Assembly (NCBI GenBank): GCA_029641185.1
Contig: JAPWGK010000009.1
Span: forward strand, 1,252,501 to 1,316,500
Direction of reading: 5' to 3'
Origin: Pseudofabraea citricarpa
Taxonomy: Eukaryota; Ascomycota; Leotiomycetes; Helotiales; Dermateaceae
Length of the DNA stretch: 64,000 bases
The translations under genes were made by a program, and so were the position numbers. A model generated the notes under the pieces. It made no database searches. It was given only the letters and a program-made list of their open reading frames with translations, and was not told the DNA's origin. Within the stretch, counting starts at the first letter, position 1. Every line of letters starts with the position of its first letter. Positions 33,964 through 45,708 of this stretch are shown one piece after another.

Positions 33964-35891
33964 ATGGCCAATTTTAAACAAGAAGAGATGTCAGTCAAAG
34001 AGGGGGAAACACCGCGATATTCTAGCGGCGGAGAAAGCCCAGTGCCTTGGGATCAAGCAGCAGAAAAACGGGCTCTCAGAAAGTAATAAGCGATGCCCTG
34101 TTTTTAGATATGAAAGTCAACTAACAAAACTAAGGGTCGACTCCTCAGTATTACCTCTTCTTTTTCTGGGACTATTGGTCTTCCAGCTGGATCGAATGAA
34201 TCTTGCAAGTGCACTCACTGCCGGATTCGCAAAAGATGTGAAAATCACCCAAACTACCGTGAATCTTGGAAATCAAATGATGTTCTTAGGAAATGTAGTA
34301 CTAGAGATTCCATCCAATATGTTGTTGCAAAACGTACGTCTTTCGTTCCTTTCTCCTTTCTTTTTTTCCTTTGCAAGCCGATGACTTATGTTATCCATAG
34401 CTCGGACCGAGAAAATGGATCGCTGCACAAGTTTTCATGTTTGGGATTATCGCAACTTGCCAAACTTTTGTCAAGAATCGAAATGGATTTCTGGTTGCTC
34501 GGTCTTTTCTGGGAATTTCAGAGTCCGGTTACATCCCGGGTGCTATATACACGCTGTCCTGCTGGTATACCAAGCGAGAGCTAGCAAAGAGGATTGCAGT
34601 ATTTTTCTTCGGCATGTTTGGTGCTAATGCTCTCAGCCCTTTGCTTGCATCAGGTATTCTGAAATTGGAAGGCAAACAAAACTTGAAAGGGTGGCAATGG
34701 CTTTTTCTTCGTAGGTTGTTCTAGATCAGGCTGGTGTAATTGTACTAAATTTATTGAAGTCGAAGGTGTATTTACCATAGCTGTTTCTAGCTTACTACTT
34801 TTCCTGCTACCGGGTTCACCTGACGAGCCAAAACCTTTGTTGTCTCGTGGTATTATTCAGTTTAGCCCAGCAGAAGAGACGATTTTACAAGGTCGACTTG
34901 AGATTGACGACGAAGCGAGGCGAAACGGTGCCCAAGGCATGAAGATTCCTTGGGCTCTCATAAAGAAGACAGTACTCCACTATCGCCGATGGCCTCATTT
35001 CATATCTACCGGCTGTGTGTTTGCGACCTGGAGCCCTTTGTCTACCTACACGCCGTCAATTATTCTGTAAGTATCCCACCTGTATATGTTGGTATTCTAC
35101 TAACAGGAAAGATCCCTTGGCTTTGACCGAATTGAAGCGAATGCCCTTGCCGCAGTGGGAACTAGTATCGCGCTTGGAATCATCTTCATATTCGCATACC
35201 TGAGCGACAAGACAAACAAACGTGGCGCTACTGTAATAGCTGCACAGTCTTGCTATCTTGTTTCTTTGATCATAGCCAGAAGTTTACATCCGCATGTAGG
35301 AAGGTGGTCGAGGTTCGGCCTTTGGACTGTTGTCAATTCTTTTGGTGTCGGATATCATCCGGTACATAATACAGTGAGTATATCCCTAAACTGCTAGTTG
35401 CTTTCCAAGAGTTTCTCTTATTGAACGAGGGTTCATTTGAGATCCTTTGTTTAATTCATCTCATACCACTCCATGTTCGAGCAATACTTAGCTAAATTGA
35501 TCCCTTTAGTGGCTACAACTCAATTGTAAAGAACCAGGCGAGCGCAGTATCAGCATCGCGTAAGTCTTTTTTTTGGCTTGCAGTTTTAACTTGTGCTTAT
35601 TCGTATATAGGATGTGGGTCATGTCAGCGATAAGTGGTCTTATGGCGGGCACTCAAATATTTCAGGCAGGAGATGCTCCTTTGTAAGTGATTGAGCTATA
35701 TTCCAGAAATGGCATACTGACTTTCAATCAGTTACAATACTGGTCTTCAAACCATGATCATTTGCGTTTCACTCGGCATAGCATTTGCACTTCTGCAGGA
35801 ATACATATACTTTCGTCATAATAAGAAATTAAGAGAAGGCGCAAAGGAATTAGAAGAAGAGGGTGGCAAATTGCATTACTATGTCCTTTAG
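33964..35891 (+). CDS. MFS transporter, Dal5-like anion:cation symporter family
   Basis: Eight exons (33964-34082, 34135-34333, 34401-34710, 34760-35066, 35112-35373, 35510-35559, 35611-35682, 35732-35891) close at 492 aa. A hydrophilic N-terminus precedes the first helix, whose end FQLDRMNLASALTAGF is the Dal5/ACS family landmark. LGPRKWIAAQVFMFGIIATC and ESGYIPGAIYTLSCWY are the usual helix 3-5 region, and about 12 hydrophobic segments are visible. Members carry organic anions such as allantoate, nicotinate, pantothenate or sugars acids; the substrate is unknown here. The exon 5 acceptor (GGAAAG) was chosen because it yields the conserved LGF continuation. It pairs divergently with the FMO gene. 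Confidence 0.88.
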
Positions 35892-37202
35892 ATATATCGT
35901 TTCATTTCGTCATATATGCTTTAAATGTCACCTCCCTACCTATACACTATCAAATAAAAAGGATAAGCATATGCGAAAGACAGTTGCAAAAGAGTTAAAG
36001 ACTGTACAAAATCGCAATTAAACTATTCAAGTCATGATTGAATTTGTACGTAAAGTACCATTTAAATATGCTAATCAAGGACCCAGCAGGTATTTGTATA
36101 CTTTGATCCTTGAATTGCTTTTGATTATTCTGACAGAGAGTTCAATTGCTGAACTCGAAGTTGTTTATAAATACCGAACTCTAGTCATTTAACTTTTCAA
36201 GTTAAACCAACCTTATAAATATGAGCGAGTAAGGTAAATTCAAGCCAGCATCAGGTAAATGAGCAATAATACCTTCGCCTTCTTGAATGCCGTCGCTTGA
36301 TTGAAAAGGATTCGCTGTTGATCAGGTGGCTACAAGTAATTCGAAGTTCCACCAGGTTTCAGAACGGAACAGCTGTCTGAACGCTGCTATGCCATACAGC
36401 GATGGTTCATAGCTAACCCCAAGATGAATTTGGCCAAGGCTGCCATGTGGCACAGCATAAAACCAAAAGTGGATGCTTACCCGAGCAACTACTCCGGGCA
36501 GTAAGTGAGCCAGGCACTTGTCAGGGTCGGCATGATCATCCAGTATTTAATCCCATGTTTTACTCTTGGTAGGGGTCACTGCTCTTGATTCGAATCAGCG
36601 AAAGAAGTACGAATGCAGCCTAGAAAGCCCAATGATTAGCACGTTGTGCAACCTGCATTGGTCCGAACCTCGAGATACTTCGACAGTTTGAAATCTTCTA
36701 GTAACATATTTGTGCTACCGTATATCAATTAAAAGCTATGTGTTCATTTTAGTTTCAACTACTATAGTCGTTGATTAGGCGACGTGCGAGAAGCTATATC
36801 AAATCTCCTGAGCTTCCAAATCTCATTGGAGTTCAATGCGAGTACGAAACTAACAGCGTCATCTTACTGTCGAAGGGGTAGTATCAGGCAGCCTATTTTT
36901 GACCTGTCAAAATGATCAAGGTGTTGATCGACGGACCTACCATCGGGGTACACGGTTTTAACGAGACATCGTACCAGGTGTCGGTGTTAACGAGAGGCAC
37001 CTGCATTAGCGAGGCAGCCTTGCGTAGATCAGCTACATGAACGCTGATAGAGCTGATAGCCTGTACATGATAACTTAGCACTATATTAGAATGCAAATAA
37101 AGAGTTGTATGCCCCAGCTTTTCAACTAGACATTCGTTCGAGAATCAAGATATTACATTTACCGTGACCAAATCTCCGATTTTACATTATTTATAAAGTA
37201 AA
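35892..37202. other. 1.3-kb intergenic region
   Basis: AT-leaning, with stops in all frames and only short open frames. No RNA gene, repeat or mobile-element end was recognised. The last part is the promoter of the SDR gene. Confidence 0.5.
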
Positions 37203-38327
37203 ATGGGCTCCTCAATTTCAAGCACTTTGACGCAGATGTTCCCACCGAAGGCGGACTTCACAGCAAAGGACCTGCCAGACCTTCATGGAAAAGTGAGCCT
37301 TTCCGACTTTCATACACGTCCTGCTATTATGGGGACCGACGGATAACTAAATTTTTCCGTCCGTAGATTTATATTGTTACGGGTTCAAATACCGGCGTTG
37401 GCAAAGAAGTGGCTCAAATACTCTATTCCAAGAATGCAAAGATTTATATCGCTGCACGCTCTGAGGACAAGGCAAACAAAGCAATCGAAGATATCAAAAA
37501 GGCTGAGCCCATGTCTACAGGAGAATTGAAATTTTTGGCTTTGGATCTAAGCGACCTGACCACGATCAAAGCATCGGCTGAACGATTCCTCGCCTCGGAG
37601 ACAAAGCTTCATGTTCTTTTCAACAATGCTGGCATTATGACACCAGGTCATGGAGATTCCAAAACTCCTCAAGGCTATGAGGTTCATCTTGGTATCAACA
37701 ATCTAGGAACCTTCATGTTCACAAAACTTCTCACTCCAACTCTTGTTGCAACAGCAAAATCTGAGCCACCAAACACTGTTCGTGTCGTGTGGGTTTCCTC
37801 GGCTGCGACAGAGCTTGTTGGCCTCAAATCAGTGGGCGTTCCTATGGATAATTTGGATTACCATGTTGAGAAGGACCAACATTTTAAATATTCCATAAGC
37901 AAGACTGGCAACTATCTGCATGGTGTCGAGTATGCAAAACGTTACAAGTCAGATGGCGTTATCAGCATTCCTTTAAACCCCGGGAATCTTTGGTCAGACC
38001 TCTACCGAGAACAAGTCGGCATGTTTAGGATGATGGCCAAATTTCTTAGCTATCCATCCATCAATGGTGCATACACCGAGTTATTTGCCGCTTTGTCGCC
38101 TCAGATCACGATTGACAATACTGGAAGCTGGGGTAAGTGAATGGAACGATTAGAGCCATGGAATTGATCATCTAATTCTTTTTGAACTTATAGTTGTTCC
38201 TTTCGGCCGAATCTTGCCAATTCGCAAAGACTTAGTTGCTGCAACGAAGACAGAGGATGAGGGCGGCAATGGAACTGGGCTCAAGTTTTGGGAGTGGACC
38301 GAAAACCAAATCAAGCCTTACCTGTGA
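37203..38327 (+). CDS. Short-chain dehydrogenase/reductase, classical type
   Basis: Three exons (37203-37292, 37367-38132, 38194-38327) give 329 aa. The cofactor motif TGSNTGVGKEVA follows beta1. The remaining SDR landmarks are in order: LDLSDLTT, LFNNAGIM (NNAG), VVWVSSAA (catalytic Ser), YSISKTGNYL (YxxxK) and PLNPGNLWSDL. It therefore looks active as an NAD(P)H oxidoreductase. It resembles the fungal retinol-dehydrogenase-like/Bli-4 group by overall layout, a weak assignment. It lies downstream of the FMO/MFS pair, separated by 1.3 kb, and could act in the same pathway. Confidence 0.88.
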
Positions 38328-39638
38328 AATTATGATTTAATGGTTGATGGAGACTGAGAGAGAGAAGCAAATGTGCGGAATTAGAGCTAAAGAAACCTCG
38401 AATGGTGTTATGCAGGTCTGGGGCATAAATATATTTTTCTCATGTAGGCGGCGCAGGCCATGAATTGTTATGTAATACACCCTGGAAATTATTGGAACGT
38501 CAAAGATCGCTCTTGTTTAATAATTATATCCCACAATTCTAAGTGAGGGGTCAAGGGAAGCGAGGAATAAGGGGCTCGGCGAAGCGACGCAAAAGTACCT
38601 AGGCACAAAACATTACTGCAGGGTGATGAGGGGAAGAAATCTATAGAAGACAGTAGATATATGATAGCCGGATGTTGATTGTTAGGCCAGTCACGCACGC
38701 TTATATCCGGGAAAATTCAGTGGCCTGATGATCGAATGTTTGGCTCGAATCGCCCTATTATTCCACGCCAATATTCAGGACTGTGCCACCGGATCTGCAA
38801 TAGAGAAGACTTGGTCCTGTTATCTTCATGTCTCTTGCTTCTGTCAGATTTCATTTAGTGCAGCTGCAATAATTCAAAGGAGCGGACCTCCCCGATAAAC
38901 TCCAGCAAGCACATACTTCCGGATTCCATTTGATTGACAAGAGTCTGGAGCTTGAAATGAAAAGCATAATTCTTATACTACAATCATCCCTACAATTCAC
39001 TACTGCCACTTGGGATTTAACAATAACTTTTTGGTACTGACCAATAACAGCAATTGGATTTGGAACAAGAAAACAATAACAAAAAGAGACAGGATTGTGA
39101 AAAGTAATAGATAATGATAACATGAAAGTGATTCCTAGTAAAAATAGTAGGGCATAAAATAGAGGCAAAATAAAACTATATGTGCCGCTAGCATTCAAGA
39201 GAGGATACGAAGATTAAAGGGATCAGGGATTCTTTCTAAAACGTTCAAATCAAGAAAATTAAGACCGGAGTCAATTCAGACTTTTGCGTCCGCTCAATTT
39301 ACTAAAAATTTACCACCAATCTCTTTTCTGTAATTACATACTGTACTGCGAAATACTGGATAATCTGGCAAATGTTCGCCGGCTCGGATCAACGTCCCTC
39401 CGATAACTGCCATCGGATTCCATTCCATCTCAGCCACCAGCCACAGTTTAATCCCGACATATCAGGCCTCAATATAATCCGTGAGCAACGCAACGCAACG
39501 CGACCTTGAAGCTCACCTGAAGCTTACTCATTACCGCAGAGCAACTCTACAATCACGACGACCTCTCGCGCTCCTAAGAACCTAGTCTCTTTCGATCCTC
39601 GCATCATCTACATCAATCCCACACATACACACAGCAAA
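38328..39638. other. 1.3-kb intergenic region
   Basis: The first half is the AT-rich 3' flank of the SDR gene. The last 200 bp turn C/A-rich and form the leader of SEM1. No additional gene was recognised. Confidence 0.5.
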
Positions 39639-40097
39639 ATGTCAGCAGCACCCACATCCGGCACGGCACAAGCCAGCGGCCCAGACAAGAGCGTCTCGTC
39701 ATCAAAAGACCCTAAGGGTCCTGCCGCCGCATTGGAGGAAGACGACGAGTTTGAAGATTTCCCCGTCGAGAGTGAGTTTCTCTCGTTTTGCTCATATTCG
39801 CTGGCAGAGACAAATAAACAGGCAGATGGGATTCATCGCGCTAACTGGTTTCTCTTTTGTAGACTGGACTCAAGAGGAGACTGAAGTGCCGGGCGACAAC
39901 ACACATCTATGGGAGGAGAGCTGGGATGATGATGATACATCGGAGGATTTCTCTGCGCAGCTGAAGTGAGTGCATATATATCATACCTGTTCCCTTCTTT
40001 GCACTTCGCCACATCATTACAAAATATAATGCTGACTCGGGTTCTTTCTGCTATCAGGGAAGAGTTGAAGAAGGTTGAGGCAAGCAAGAAAAGATAA
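39639..40097 (+). CDS. SEM1: 26S proteasome lid subunit Sem1/Dss1
   Basis: Sem1/Dss1 is a tiny acidic protein that stabilises the proteasome lid and also joins mRNA export and recombination complexes. Exons 39639-39771, 39863-39965 and 40058-40097 give 91 aa. The two diagnostic acidic-aromatic segments are present: EEDDEFEDFPVENWTQEE and NTHLWEESWDDDDTSEDFS, followed by the C-terminal helix LKEELKKVEASKKR. The motif crosses the first intron, confirming that splice. It converges on the phosphoglycerate kinase gene with under 300 bp between stops. Confidence 0.95.
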
Positions 40098-40365
40098 GAG
40101 AAGCAAAGGGCAATCAATACATACACCGGCGTTAAATGGGATACAAATCACGGGCACGGCAAGAGAGCGCCTTACAACGGTAGCATAGATGGACGTTCAA
40201 GGTCATTTGATTCCACAAATAATTTCAAAAAAAGCATTCGTTGAATTACGTGACTACGGTTCTGTATGTGCATCTCCAATGCACCCAACTGCTTTTACAA
40301 ATTGGACTTGTTGGCACGGCCTTTGCTATATCAGGTTCCCAAGCCATATCATCAACCGGTGTCGC

Positions 40366-41755
40366 TTACTTACTCGACAGAGCAGAGACACCAGGCAGCT
40401 CCTTGCCTTCGAGCAACTCGAGCGAAGCTCCACCACCTGTTGATACATGGCTCAGCTTGTCCTCAACCTGGTACTTAGCAGCAACAGTAGCAGTATCACC
40501 TCCACCGATGATGACAATCTTGCCGTTCTGTGCTGCGCTAACTGCGGCATCGAGAGTAGCCTTGGTGCCCTTGGCAAATGCCTCGAATTCGAATACTCCA
40601 GGAGGACCGTTCCAGAGAATGGTCTTGGCATCATTGATTGTGCTCTTGAAGAGCTCAATGCTCTTAGGACCACAGTCAAGACCCATCCATCCATCTGGAA
40701 TACCTTCCTCATCAGTGGCGGTTCCGGTCTTTGCATCCTTTGCGAAGTTGTCGGCAGTGATGTAGTCAACTGGGAGCACAATCTTGACATTGTTCTTCTT
40801 CGCCTTCTCAACAAGGTCTCCTACAGTCTTGCTTCCGGCCTCGTCAAACAAACTGTTGCCAATCTTGACATTCTCCAAGGTCTTCTTGAATGTGAATGCC
40901 ATACCACCGCAGATGATCAGACTATCAACCTTGCCGAGGAGGTTGTCGATAAGTTGAATCTTGTCGGAGACCTTAGCACCTCCAAGGATAGCCAAGAATG
41001 GTCGCTGAGGGGATTCGAGGGCCTTGGCGAAGTACTCAAGCTCCTTCTTCATGAGGAAACCAGAGGCCTTTTGTGGAAGATCCACACCAACCATGGAGCT
41101 GTGGGCACGATGGGCAGTTCCGAAGGCATCATCTAATGGGTTGTTAGCATATAATCAATTACCAAAATAGCTTTCACGTTGCCGCTTACTGATGAAAATA
41201 TCTCCCAGAGCGGTCAAGCCCTTGCGGAACTCCTCAACCTTGGCCTTATCAGCCTTTACCTTCTTTCCTTCAGCATCCTTAGAGCTGCCCTCCTCCTCAG
41301 CATGGAAACGAAGATTCTCTAGCAAGATGACCTGTCCGCCGCTGGCCTTGTTGACGATATCCTCAACTTCCTTGCCCACAGAGTCTGGTGCCATAATGAC
41401 ATCCTTGCCTCCGAGGAGCTTCTTGAGCTCTGGCACGACAGGCGAGAGAGAGAATTTTGCATTCACCTTGCCATCTGGGCGTCCTAGATGTGACATGAGG
41501 ATGACGGCTTTGGCTCCATGGTCGATGGCATATTTAATTGTTGGGACGGCTCCAGCAATACGTTGGTTGTTTGTGATATTCTTGTCTGCATCGAGAGGGA
41601 CGTTGAAGTCGACCTAAAGGTGTGCAATGCATCGTCAGTGCTGTTCCGTTCTCGACCATTGCTGTGTATTATCAACAGGAGCTGCTTACTCTGATCAGGA
41701 CGCGCTTGTCCTTGAGATCAACGTCAGTGATGGAGAGCTTGTTGGAGAGAGACAT
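40366..41755 (-). CDS. PGK1: Phosphoglycerate kinase
   Basis: It transfers phosphate between 1,3-bisphosphoglycerate and ADP in cytosolic glycolysis. Exons 41755-41690, 41613-41190 and 41132-40366 give 418 aa, the typical length. Visible signatures: [81 protein letters not shown] and the nucleotide-site [12 protein letters not shown], ending ALSSK. The first intron falls exactly before VDFNVP, a common position in filamentous ascomycete pgk genes. G/C-biased, preferred codons fit high expression. Confidence 0.97.
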
Positions 41756-43048
41756 GACTATGATGTCTGGTGATTGATGAGTTACACAGGGATTTCAAAG
41801 TAGAGCAATAATTTAATTGTAGGTTGTGCAATGAGCAGATATGTGGTGTTTCGAATTTGTGCTGCTGCGTTGCAGGAGCAAAGGTTCTGGCTGGTGGGGG
41901 GTAAAAGTGCCCCTCCATTTTTGGTGGGCTGTCACCGGAATTGATACGCCACGGTGGACCGGTACTCCGTCTCTCCTGATCTTTACTTTCTCCCCCTACA
42001 CATCCCATCATCAACAACTAACTACCTGGCCTGGCCTGGCCTGGCCTGGGTGCGATGGGATAGAAACATCTCAGGTTCTCAGCCCGTACTCGAAACATCT
42101 CGTCCTTATATTAGATGCCCTGGACATATCGCGATAGCGCCTAATCTATCGCTGCACACAGGCGCGCGAGTGACGATTTTCCCATGATCAACGGATGAAC
42201 TTGAAACATGATATCAAGCCATGTCGTCCAATGCTTCTTCAGCGTCCCCAAGTGCTCGAAACATTCAACGGATGCATCCGCATAATGATCTTCATCCATA
42301 GCATGGATTGAGGCGCGTATCGACGTGTTCATTGGCCTTCGTGTAAGCATCTGAACTCGGGAGATTGTTCTCAACCACAGCCATCCCCTGTCAGGGAGGC
42401 GACGCGCGACGATGCGAGAAGCTGGATCTGCGTCGAAAAGCTCCCGAGATGTCAGTGCACATAGCACTTTTCATCCAGTCAGTTGATTGAAACGGCAGGC
42501 GTTCCTTTGTTGCAACTGTTCCAGTTACGCCAGGTCAAGGAACAGCTTTCCAGCTACGCGTCTATTGGGCAGATGTCAAAGAAGTCGCTCAAAAATCAAG
42601 CAAGCTAGCATTTGAACAAAGCGCTGGGTTCTGTGTGGACCTCCACAAAGTTTGGGACGGACAGTTCATAAGGCAGTGCGGCGCCATTCACCTCATCTTC
42701 AGTCATTCTTTGTAGTATTGTCATTGTCCTCTTCAATAGCCGAGCTCTCCTATTGTGATCTCGTTCACGACAATGAAGATTGCTGCTAAATAAGGAACAA
42801 TACCTTTTTGATTTCTTTCTCCACCAAATCCTTTATATACAGTACCATAATTACGGTCTTCAATCTTTCCCAATATTTCCGAAGCATCTCGAAAGCTCAA
42901 CAATCTCCTACTGCAGGCAGTTCACCAACAAAATCTTCTACTCAGTTCGTGAGTAAACTCGAACAGACTGAACAATCCCAGGGAGTGTCTTACTAACTGC
43001 TTATATTAGCATCAAAAATCATCCCGCTGTCGTTAATACTACAACACA
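41756..43048. other. 1.3-kb intergenic region, PGK1 promoter side
   Basis: Divergent upstream DNA of PGK1 (-) and of a membrane-protein gene (+). It contains a CCTGG microsatellite (listed). A 108-codon minus-strand frame at 42141-42467 has no family feature and is not called. Confidence 0.5.
42025..42049. repeat. Five tandem CCTGG units
   Basis: A perfect 25-bp run of the pentanucleotide CCTGG lies about 270 bp upstream of the PGK1 start codon. The repetition is read directly. Confidence 0.9.
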
Positions 43049-43906
43049 ATGTTCCACTTCAATGACAAAACTCTGGCCGGTCCAGGCTACATCACTCTCA
43101 ACATTATCCGCGTCCTGAATATAATCTGTCTACTGCTGGTCGTAGTTGCAAGTTGGATTATGCTTGTCATGACAGTCAAGACAAGCAGTTTCTTTTTTTT
43201 CGATGGTGTCTCTCATTTCATCACGAGCTCGATTGGTATCTTCCTAATCGTTTCCGAACTCACACTTTTCCCCAACTACTTCGCCCGTCACTGGCCATTG
43301 CTCAGCCTCGAATCAGGCTTCGTCTTCCTCGGCTCATCGATGGTAGTTCTTGGCTTCAACATCCTTGGGAATCTGAACAAGCCAGCAACAAGTGTGGAGA
43401 ACCTGGGTCTACCTTTTTGGCGGGTTGTGATATCAAGTGGGATTCTCACAGCTGTTTTGGGATTCTTTAATATCATTGCTGTAAGTATCTTTTCTCGGTG
43501 AACGCGAAGAAGAAGATTGCTGACTATTTTCTAGACCATTGTCTTCAGCGACTCGGAACAAGGAATTTCAGGTCGCCAAGTCCGCAGTCACGGTGCAACC
43601 GCGCCTAAAGAACTCCCATTCACCAAGACCTACAGCCTATCTAGCCATGGCGGTTCCACCAAGGGAGGACTGTCTATCAAGACAAGCAACCCCGAAGAAC
43701 GCCGCAGAACAAGGTTTGGTATCAAGTTACCTATCCGCATGAGTGGCATCTCCAAGCCTGTACCTGCGGACCCAGAACAATTCTCAAAGTGGGAGACAAG
43801 AAGCTCGCCTGTAGCACCAGCTGTCAGAAGACCACCAACTGCTCTCCACCCAATGTACAGTCCGGCATCAAGATACAGCGAAGCTCACCACCTCGACCGA
43901 TTTTAA
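43049..43906 (+). CDS. Fungal four-helix membrane protein of unknown function
   Basis: Two exons (43049-43480, 43535-43906) give 267 aa. Four hydrophobic segments occupy residues about 17-40, 50-75, 85-110 and 125-148 (for example IICLLLVVVASWIMLVMTV, FVFLGSSMVVLGFNILG). The remaining 120 residues form a cytosolic tail rich in Ser/Arg/Pro with no domain (FTKTYSLSSHGGSTKGG, RRPPTALHPMYSP). The layout is typical of a conserved ascomycete family whose role I do not know. The intron is supported by continuity of the last helix into TIVFSDSEQG. Confidence 0.75.
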
Positions 43907-44381
43907 ACGACAAAAATCCATAAGGCGTTTGGGAACTTGCTTGTTATACCCGTTCCCAGTGGACCGGGGCGTTTTTTGGGTCACCTGGCGGAGCAATGGA
44001 GTACCGGTGTTGGGTTGGTATGATATTTAATTGTAAAATTTCTGTTAATAATGACAAAACCATTAAAATACTCGACGTGGCTATTTAATTCTGCTGTGAG
44101 ATTTGTTGAGTCTTTTTCTATTTGTCACTCTATATGAAGACTGAGGTTCTATCTCGAAATATGTAGGGTATCCAGCAGGCAAACCCGCATCCAATGCAAT
44201 GCAATGTAGCTATGCACTCGTTATGACCTTTTCCATGAAACCATATTCATCGCTTCGCCCAATGCAGATAGATAGAAAGCACCAAATCAGAAATGCCACC
44301 CCGACCAAAGAAATCTTTTGTGTCATATTCCCTTCAACCTTGCGCACTAGCATTAACCTTGTCGGCATCTGCATGGCCCTG
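43907..44381. other. Intergenic between convergent genes
   Basis: 3' flanks of the membrane-protein gene (+) and guanylate kinase (-). No feature was seen beyond AT-rich terminator-like DNA. Confidence 0.55.
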
Positions 44382-45161
44382 CTATTGTGCCGTCTCCTTG
44401 AAAGCAAAAGCCTCGAGCTCCTCGAGAGCCTTGTCCAGATCATCGTTCACGATGATCAGATCATGAGCACCCTCTTCCTTGGAGAACTCCATCTCCTTCT
44501 GGGCCTGTGCCAGTCGCTTCTGAACGGATTCCTCCTTCTCGGTACCACGACCACGTAGGCGAGACTCGAGGATCTCCATGGAAGGCGGAGCAATGAAGAC
44601 AAAGCGAGCCTGGATATCTGATGTCTTAATCTGCTTGACTCCCTACAGTAACGCAAGAAAGAACCATAGATTAGCTTAAACACATTTGTCCTGCGCAACG
44701 GGAACGGGGTCAAGTGAGGGGAGGGAAGAGGAGTAGGGGGGAACAAACCTCCATCTCGATCTCCACCAACACCAACCGACCAGACTTAGTCAGGTCGGCA
44801 ATGGTCCGCTTCGAAGTCCCATAACGGTTCCCGCCAAACTTTGCATTCTCGACAAACTCGCCGCGCTCGATCATGGCCTCGAATTCGGCCATGGTGATGT
44901 AGTAGTAATCGACATCGCGCTGCTCGCCCGGACGAGGGTCGCGCGTCGTGTGCGAGATGGTCGTTGCGAAGACGTCGGGGTACTTGGTCATCAGCTTGCG
45001 GAACAGCGTGCCTTTGCCTACTCCAGATGGCCCAGAGATCACTATGGGCCTCAGGTCGCTTGGGGTCTTCGTGGCTAGTGACACAAAGGGGGGTAACTGT
45101 TAGTCAAAGGCTTTTGGTTCGGTGTTGGGGGATTGAGTAGGGCGTGCTTACTGGGTGCCAT
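44382..45161 (-). CDS. GUK1: Guanylate kinase
   Basis: It phosphorylates GMP to GDP with ATP in the cytosol and is essential for guanine nucleotide supply and mannosylation. Exons are 45161-45152 (only 10 nt: ATG plus two codons and one base), 45074-44749 and 44642-44382, giving 198 aa, the family length. The Walker A is IVISGPSGVGKGTLFRKL. GMP-binding residues lie in SHTTRDPRPGE and VDYYY, followed by RYGTSKRTI, and the lid ends with RLRGRGTEKEES. The tiny first exon gives MAPTTKTPSDLRP, which matches the expected N-terminus; an unspliced alternative has no better ATG. Confidence 0.94.
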
Positions 45162-45708
45162 TGTCAAGGTTCTTTGTCTGGGAGTGCTGCGTATGAAGTG
45201 CGACAGTTTGCAGGTTGTGCGAACTGGAACAGGTCGAAATAGAAACATACGCGGTGAGAGTTGATGGTACACTCACTGCGTTAGTGGAGGAACCAATTTG
45301 GTCTCTCCTTATCGCTGGCGAGCATCCCGATAAGGGGCATAATTTGTTGCCTTTGGTTTCAGGCGTGAAATGGACCCTTCATGCAAGCCTGGGCCTACCG
45401 GTACTTGGTAATAATGCTGGCATGTTCTCTGTGGGGTTCACATATTGTTTCTCTTGAATCACCTTAGGTTCCTTAAAGTCATTCCTCATCAGTCTGTTCT
45501 ACAAGTGAAATGAATTCTCAAAATTAGAGAAGGCTAATTAAGCAAAGAAAAATAAGGGGGAATACAAAGTGACAAAGTAAAGCCCAGTTTAAAGTGGCAT
45601 AAACGCTCTCCTTGGCCAGCTCAAGGAAATCCTCGAGGTCCTTTTTGCACAAAATACCGTCGCCGTCGAAATAATCTCCTCACTACCGTTCATACACGCT
45701 TGAACCTC
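45162..45708. other. Intergenic: GUK1 promoter and septin 3' flank
   Basis: About 0.55 kb with no gene. A Cys/Val-rich open frame on the plus strand (45215-45457) has no recognisable features. Confidence 0.5.

Noticed and set aside
36575..36605. Possible tRNA B-box (GATTCGAATC)
   Set aside because: No acceptor, D-arm or anticodon stem can be built around it.
42141..42467. 108-codon minus-strand frame upstream of PGK1
   Set aside because: No recognisable domain, splice support or signal; lies in promoter DNA.
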